From Vitis vinifera (Eukaryota > Streptophyta > Magnoliopsida > Vitales > Vitaceae), in the NCBI RefSeq assembly GCF_030704535.1, contig NC_081812.1:23349501-23413500 (forward strand): DNA of 64,000 nt, given 5' to 3'. The notes under the pieces were generated by a model. That model was not told the DNA's origin and ran no database searches. It saw only the letters and a list, made by a program, of their open reading frames with translations. Shown here piece by piece: positions 58,007 to 64,000 of this stretch. The translations under genes were made by a program, and so were the position numbers. The first letter of the stretch is position 1. The number at the start of each line of letters is the position of its first letter.

Positions 58007-61000
58007 CAAGTTTCATTTAATGCAAAAAGACCCGCATAACAACACCAAAAAGTGTCCGAGAGTGCCGCCCGAAGTGAAAGAAGAGATACGATTCCTAGTG
58101 CATGACAAAACAAAAGCAAAAGCAAAGAAAAATGCAGATATTGAAGACATTCGTGCTCAATTACGTGGCACAATGGGGACTCATCATACACATTTGGTAG
58201 ACAAAGATGATGATGATGAAGATGTTGAGAATGAAGATGTGTATATGTATCCGGCAGATATGCACCTAGATGAGCGGGATGCATATCGATCTGCAGTTCG
58301 TGCCTCGAAAGCATCAGAATGGGAACGTGAACAATATGAGAATATTGTAGGAAGCAAACGCAAAACGGGGGAGTCTTCACAGTCTCCTGGATTACCGTCG
58401 ATGATGCGAAAATCATATAGTATGCGACATTAGCAACAATCACCCCCTATTGCCCCTTCGCTTTACAAGTCTTCTGCAGTAAAACAAAAAAATATCAAAG
58501 ATATATTCAAGGGTGGTGCAATTAAAGAAATGATGGGACGCTTAATTAGCAAATTCTTCATTTATGAGAGCGTCGCACCCGCAAAAGCAAAGTCTCATCA
58601 CTTCAAGAATATGATTATTGGTGCACAACAAGCTGGTAATTACTAATTTTTGAAATGTTATATTGTGCTATACTTTTAGTAAGTATAGTCTTTTGTGACA
58701 TGTTTTACATATTTTTTTTTATATGAAGTGCAGGAATGGGAATCGAACCTCCATCTCCATTTGACATAAAGAACAAGTACTTGGAAATGGAGTACAGAGA
58801 AATGGAAGCTTATGTGAACCAACAAAGAGAAAAATGGAAGACATATGGGTGCACAATAATGTCAGATGGATGGACAGGGCCCACAAAATTAAGTATTATT
58901 AATTTCATGGTTTATTCTAAAAGGAGCACGGTCTTCCTTAAGTCAGTTGATGCATCGAACTATATCAAAGACCACAAGTATATATACGACCTATTGAAGA
59001 CTGTTATCAAAGAAGTCGGTAAAGAAAATGTGGTCCAAATTGTCACAGATAATGGGTCGGCGTTCATGAAAGCAGGGAAACAATTGATGAAGAAGTATAA
59101 CTTATACTGGACTCCGTGTGCGGCGCACTGCATCGACTTAATCTTTGAAGACATTGGTAAAAGACCCAGTGTTATCGAGGTGATAAACAATGCTCGCAAG
59201 ATAACTAACTTCATTTACAATCATGGTTGGTTACTAGCACAAATGAGATTGTATTGTGGTGGAGACATTGTTCGACCAGGAGCTACAAGGTTTGCTACCA
59301 ATTATATTGCTCTTGACAGTCTTCTTAAAAAAAGGGTCGATTTGAAAAAATTGTTTATGAGTGATGATTGGGCACAACACAAGCTGAGTCGAACAAAACA
59401 TGGACGAGAGTTGGAGCAATTATTGTTTGACCATACGTATTGGGACAGAATGACAAATATAGTTTCATTATATGAGCCATTATACGTGGTGCTTCGACTT
59501 ATGGATTCTGAAGTTGTTCCCACAATGCCATTTGTGTATGAGCTTATGCACGTGATGAAAAAGAACCTTACACGTCAAGGAGCTGGAGATTGGATGTTCA
59601 AAATAATACAAGATCGTTAGGAGAAAACACTAAAACATCCACTTCATGTAGCAGGTATTTAAGTACTATATATCTTTATAAGTTTTTACTCTGTATTTAA
59701 TTTTGTTTAAAAAAATACTAACTCTACTTAATTTTATTGTAGCATACTTCTTGAATCCAAGATTTCAATATAGGCGTGGAGTTGGTAGTGATCCGGAACT
59801 ACTTCAAGCGGTCCATGATGTTTTTGCAAAATTAGATCCAACTACTGAATCACTTGGTCAATTTGGAAATGAGGTAAATAAAAAACTGTTATTTGTCTAT
59901 AAAACAATAATTTCATTCATCAATTTATTTGAACGTTTACTAACAAATATGATATTAACAAATTAAATGTTGAATACATAGCTTGTGCTTTTTCGACATG
60001 CAAAAAGAGGATTCGGTGATCGAGCGGCAATTGCAGCAAGGTCAACCATGGTGCCCGGTGAGTCTTTGTAGGAAAAAATTGATTATCATTATTGTAAATT
60101 CACCACATAAGTATTTATATGATTATCAAATTGGTTGCAGCTAAATGGTGGTTTATGTATGGGAATCAAACACCTACATTGAGAAAGTTAGCCATCAAAG
60201 TTCTCTCACAAACTGCGTCATTTACTGCTTGTGGGAGAAATTGGAGCACGTTTGCTCTCATCCACACAAAGCAACGAAATCGTTTGGCTTACTCTCGATT
60301 GGAGCAATTAGTTTTTTGTTACTATAATATGAGACTAAAGTTACGTGATATGGAGGCAAAAAATGATCGAGTTGCTGAAAAAGATTATCTTGATATTTTT
60401 GACATTTCAACCGAGGTGGGTGAAGAAGAAGATAATCAGTTGTTCCAATGGGTGAGGCCTATACACTTGGATGACGAAGTTGGAAATCCCGATCCACGAA
60501 TTGCTGCTCATGCTCGAGAATTTGGAGTTAATGTTGAACGTGTGTTGTCTGAAGAAGTTCACTCTGAAAGTTTTAGCAAAGATACTGATGATTCCCACCA
60601 AGAGATTGACTCCACAAGTGTTGGCCATAATAGTAGACCTAGTGCTGCAGGTACTTCTGCTTCTGGTTACGATGGTTCAAGAGGTGGAACTGATGATGGA
60701 GGTGATAATGCGGGAGGAAATATTAATGAACGTCAACATAGTCAATATCCAGTTAGCCAATTCACCTGTGAAAATACTTTCACACACTGCACACAGGATG
60801 AAGACCATGGCTCTAGAAGAGCTGGTCCAGGCATAGGAGCTATTGGGAAGCCTTATAGAGGAAGAGAACGAATGATGGAACCATATAATGAGGAGTTACT
60901 TTCAGGGAGTTTTGAATCTATGAGTATAGGAACTCAATTTAGTGACTCCTCGAATGAGGCTAATGTCTACCCTCCTCATGTGATGAGTTATGGTCAACCT

Positions 61001-61237
61001 TCAAGTTCAACAGATGAAGAGTATGGTATGTCGCGTTATTCACCTTCTAGACAAATGCCTTACCAAGTTCCATATCAGATGGAAGGAGGATTGGGCATTA
61101 ACACATGGGTGAACTTTGAGTATCCTATCCATGTAGAGGCAGTGGGCAAGACTCAAGAGATATATGCATGGCATGTTAGAATTTTTAACCAATATTATCG
61201 AGGCTCATTGAGTTGGTACCAATATTGTCTCCAATAG
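58007..61237 (+). pseudogene. hAT transposase (BED-type/DUF659), N-truncated with two internal stops
   Basis: Exons: 58007-58635, 58734-59654, 59743-59873, 59982-60057, 60141-61237. The first exon begins KFHLMQKDPHNN and KKC, the second half (His, Cys) of a BED zinc finger; the first CxxC half is not found upstream. The DUF659/RNase H-like core carries SDGW (first Asp), TDNGSAF (second Asp) and CAAHCIDL. The C-terminal dimerisation region reads RNWSTFALIHTKQRNRL. The first stop (TAG, 58431-58433) looks like a changed Gln codon; the second (TAG, 59618-59620) sits where homologues have Trp. The last exon ends in a low-complexity Gly/Ser/Asp tail. Otherwise the frame is open, so inactivation appears fairly recent. 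Confidence 0.88.
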
Positions 61238-61657
61238 CAAGACGGCGTTCCTTCATCTATCAATCCCATTGAACCACATCGATCCTCATTTTGGTATTAA
61301 AGGGACATTGTAATGTAATGTGTACAAATTATTGCTATTTAATGAAATGAAGTATTTTATGTGACTTTATAATGAGAACAATTACAAAATTAACATTTCT
61401 TATAGATCGACATGATATAATTACATTTAATATCGCAAATTATATTATATGTATATCAATTTTTTCTACAAAACAACTTTAAAATGTCTATTATACTTCT
61501 AATTATATTATTATGAAGTTTTCTTTACATTTCCATGAGTTTTTAACAATTTTAAGCCTACCGATATTTTTTTCCAAAATATCCGCCGATATATCTCCGA
61601 TATATCCGTAAAATCGAAGTACCGATATATCCGTGATTACCGATATTTTCTTCCATG

Positions 61658-63198
61658 GTTATGATGAAGCCTTGCAAGATGAGAATTCAAGCAAGTGAGA
61701 GTTAACCATGAAGGATGAGATGGATTCCTTGTTGGGAAGTCAGATATGGGAACTGACTGAATTGCCAATAGGAAAGAAGGCTTTGCACAACAAGTAGGTA
61801 TATAGAATAAAGAATGAGCATGATGATAACAAACATTGCAAGGCCAGATTAGTTGTTAAAGGGTTCCAACAGAAGGAGGGCATTGACTACACAAAGATAT
61901 TTTCTCCAGTTGTGAAGATGTAAACAATCAGACTTGTACTGGGAATGGTGGCTGTAGAAAACTTACATCTTGAGCAATTAGATGTGAAGACAACATTCCT
62001 TCATGGTGACTTGGAGGAAGACCTTTACATGATTCAGCCAGAAGGCTTCATTGTTCAGGGACAAGAAAATCTAGTCTACAAACTGAGAAAGAGCTTGTAT
62101 GGCCTTAAACAAGCTCGTAGACAATGGTACAAGAAGTTTGACAGTTTTATGCATAGAATTGGGTTCAGGAGATGTGAAGCTGATCATTGTTGTTATCTTA
62201 AGTCTTTTGACAATTCTTACATCATATTATTGTTGTATGTGGATGATATGCTTATTGTAAGGTCTGGCATTAAGAAGATTAATAATCTGAAGAAGCAATT
62301 GTCCAAACAGTTTGCAATGAAGGATTTGGGAGCTGCAAAGCAAACCCTTGGTATGAGAATCATTAGAGACAAGACTAATGGTACATTGAAGCTTTCACAG
62401 TCAGAGTATGTGAAGAAAGTTCTCAGCAGGTTTAATATGAATGAAACTAAACCAGTGAGCACACCCTTGGGTAGTCATTTCAAATTAAGCAAAGAACAGT
62501 CACCGAAGACAGAAGAAGAAAGGGACCATATGAGCAAGGTGCCCTACGCCTCAGCAATTGACAACTTGATGTATGCTATGGTGTGTACAAGGTCAGACAT
62601 TGCACATGTAGTGAGAGTTGTGAACAGATTCATGAGTAGGCCTGGAAAGCAGCATTGAGAAGCAGTCAAGTGGATTCTAAGATATCTGAAGGGTTCATTA
62701 GATACATATCTTTGCTTCACAGGTGCAAGTTTGAAACTTCGGGGTTATGTAGATGATGATTTTGTTAGTAATATTGATAGTAGAAAAAGTACTACTGGGT
62801 TTGTTTTTACTCTAGGTGGTACAACTATATCAGGGGTTTCAAATCTACAAAAGATTATTACTTTGTCTACTACAGAAGCTGAGTATGTTGCAGCAACTGA
62901 AGTTGGAAATGAGATGATTTGGCTACATGGTTTCTTAGATGAATTGGGTAAGAAGCAGGAGATGGGCATTCTACATAGTGACAGTCAGAGTGCAATTTTT
63001 CTTGCCAAAAATTCAATTTTTCATTCAAAGTCGAAGTATATACAAACAAAATATCACTTTATCCGTTACTTTGTTGAAGATAAACTGGTAATACTTAAAA
63101 AGATTTGTGGATCTAAAAACCCGACAGACATGTTGACTAAGGGTGTCACTATTGAGAAATTGAAGTTGTGTGCAACTTCAATTGGTCTTCTAGCTTGA
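61658..63198 (+). pseudogene. Copia pol, 3' half: reverse transcriptase and RNase H, degenerate
   Basis: Continues the Copia pol after the hAT. The reverse transcriptase has the fingers motif [10 protein letters not shown] (about 61840), LDVKTTFLHGDL (about 61979), SLYGLKQA (about 62094) and the catalytic YVDDM (about 62236). The RNase H part has a Tyr-Val-Asp-Asp segment (62743-62760), STTEAEYVA (about 62868) and a Ser-Asp-Ser-Gln region (about 62980). Stops interrupt at about 61796-61798, 61921-61923 and 62656-62658. It ends at TGA 63196-63198, 92 bases before the last LTR. Confidence 0.88.
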
Positions 63199-63290
63199 GG
63201 ATAGGAGGATGAGTTGCAGGGATGAGGGATTGTTTCTTGGAGGATAGCGGTTTGATGTTGGTGATTGAACTAGTCTCCAAGTGGGAGATT

Positions 63291-63671
63291 TGTCGGGCTT
63301 TGTGGAGCCTAGTTTTGTTTGATCTGGTTTAACAACCCGACATGAATAATATTGCGTGGTTTTTTTTTAATGTGCAGTATTCGTGCAATATTTTTTGGGT
63401 CCGTTTAGCCCATTGTGGAACCGCATTTTGTAATTAGGGTTTTTTAGTGTGGTGTGGCGGTTGCATTTCATAGAGAGAGAAAATATTGTAGCCGACAGAA
63501 GTACTCTATATTCTTCTCTAATAATAGTGATATCCCTGCAACTCCGTGGACGTAGGCAAATTGCCGAACCACGTAAATACTGTCTTGTGCGTGTGATTGT
63601 TTTTTCTTTAGTGTGTGTTTTCTCTATTTTTTTGTTTCTCACAGGTTAAAAAATCGGCTTAATTCCCTTCA
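63291..63671 (+). repeat. LTR copy 3 (3' LTR) of the Copia element
   Basis: 381-bp LTR starting TGTCGGGCTTTGTGG and ending CCCTTCA, preceded by the polypurine tract and followed by AATCT. It aligns along its length with copy 2, with scattered substitutions and small indels, which indicates an old insertion. Confidence 0.88.
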
Positions 63672-64000
63672 AATCTTCTACAGTCCAAATTACATGAATG
63701 TAAAGATTGGTGAAGAAGAATATCCAAATCATATTACAAGGAGAGTTTATGGTGAAATGGTTGTACTAAATGTGGTTAAGATCTACTGTATGTAGTGTAG
63801 TAAACAAGTTGGCTATAAGATCGTAAGAAACAAAATATCATAACTCCTACTATGCTCCCTATTTTATCTTTTATTTATTTTTATTCGTTTTTTATATTCC
63901 AAATATATTTAACCTAATGTTTAAGGTGAAATTCAGAAGCAGGTGGTTGAGCCCCAAAACCTGCCTCCAATCATTCCAAGGGAATTTATACTGATAAAAG
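63672..64000. other. Right flank of the Copia element and window edge
   Basis: Starts with the right target duplication AATCT (63672-63676). The following sequence contains short open stretches (for example GEEEYPNHITRRVYGEM, and near the edge GEIQKQVVEPQNLPP) that may belong to a plus-strand gene running off the window, but I cannot assign a family. Confidence 0.3.

Larger units (their letters stand above)
56536..61657 (+). mobile_element. hAT-superfamily DNA transposon nested in the Copia pol region
   Basis: 5122-bp element with 18-bp terminal inverted repeats: CATGGAGGAAAATATCGG on the left and CATGGAAGAAAATATCGG on the right, one mismatch. It has a perfect 8-bp target duplication. Subterminal clusters of CGATA/TATCGG motifs lie at 56545-56745 and 61561-61650, probably transposase-binding sites. 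It holds a TATA-like promoter (56893-56900), a short leader exon ending at the donor 56972, a 165-bp tandem array, and a multi-exon transposase with DUF659 and the hAT dimerisation region. Two in-frame stops and a missing zinc-finger half make it inactive. Confidence 0.93.
53490..63671 (+). mobile_element. Degenerate Copia (Tork/TNT1-like) LTR retrotransposon with three LTRs
   Basis: The element has LTR copies at 53490-53785 (truncated), 53793-54177 and 63291-63671; a primer-binding site TGGTATCAAAGCC at 54180-54192, complementary to initiator tRNA-Met with one mismatch; a gag region; and pol in the Copia order protease, integrase, reverse transcriptase, RNase H. A polypurine tract (AAGTGGGAGA, 63279-63288) precedes the last LTR. 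The 5-bp duplication AATCT flanks the outermost LTRs. Coding is broken by several stops and a frameshift, and a hAT transposon splits pol. The element cannot be autonomous. Confidence 0.93.

Overview
This is a plant nuclear genome window: large AT-rich introns with GT-AG boundaries, spliced chloroplast- and mitochondrion-targeted genes, plant-specific families (NTRC, MIZ1/DUF617, an AGL18-type MADS box gene, a KIN-14 kinesin) and plant transposons. The gene content and the many short repeats starting with TATGTTTGGTT fit a woody eudicot, most likely grapevine (Vitis). The species is my inference, not proven by the sequence.

Layout. 1-2583: AT-rich upstream region with a small MITE and a G-box-bearing promoter island. 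2584-12523 (+): NTRC, the plastid NADPH-thioredoxin reductase/thioredoxin fusion, 10 exons and 529 aa by my splicing. 13983-19861 (-): a circularly permuted DAR GTPase of the SIN2/MTG1 type, 8 exons and 376 aa, convergent with NTRC and carrying three repeat insertions in its introns. 22753-23541 (-): an intronless MIZU-KUSSEI 1-like gene. 26383-29029 (-): an AGL18-like MIKC MADS-box gene, 8 exons. 34271-44355 (+): a CH-domain KIN-14 kinesin, 19 exons and 1002 aa, with one apparent U12-type intron. 48259-49728 (+): the 60S export adaptor NMD3, with its main coding region in one exon and a probable upstream leader exon at about 47360.

49729-64000 is transposon-rich. It holds a 631-bp MITE with about 70-bp inverted ends, a head-to-head pair of tRNA-derived SINEs, and a degenerate Tork/TNT1-like Copia element (53490-63671). 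The Copia element has three LTRs instead of two. Its pol region is split by a hAT transposon (56536-61657) with a perfect 8-bp target duplication. Inside the hAT, a 165-bp tandem array lies where the first half of the BED zinc-finger exon is expected.

The host genes are not an operon and have separate roles: plastid redox (NTRC), mitochondrial ribosome assembly (SIN2), root hydrotropism (MIZ1), floral and embryonic transcription control (AGL18), microtubule transport (KIN-14) and ribosome export (NMD3). As I recall, MIZ1, SIN2 and NTRC are also consecutive genes in Arabidopsis (At2g41660-41680) and AGL18 lies in the duplicated partner block, so the left half looks like an old conserved gene neighbourhood. 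I saw no CRISPR array, rRNA gene or functional tRNA gene.
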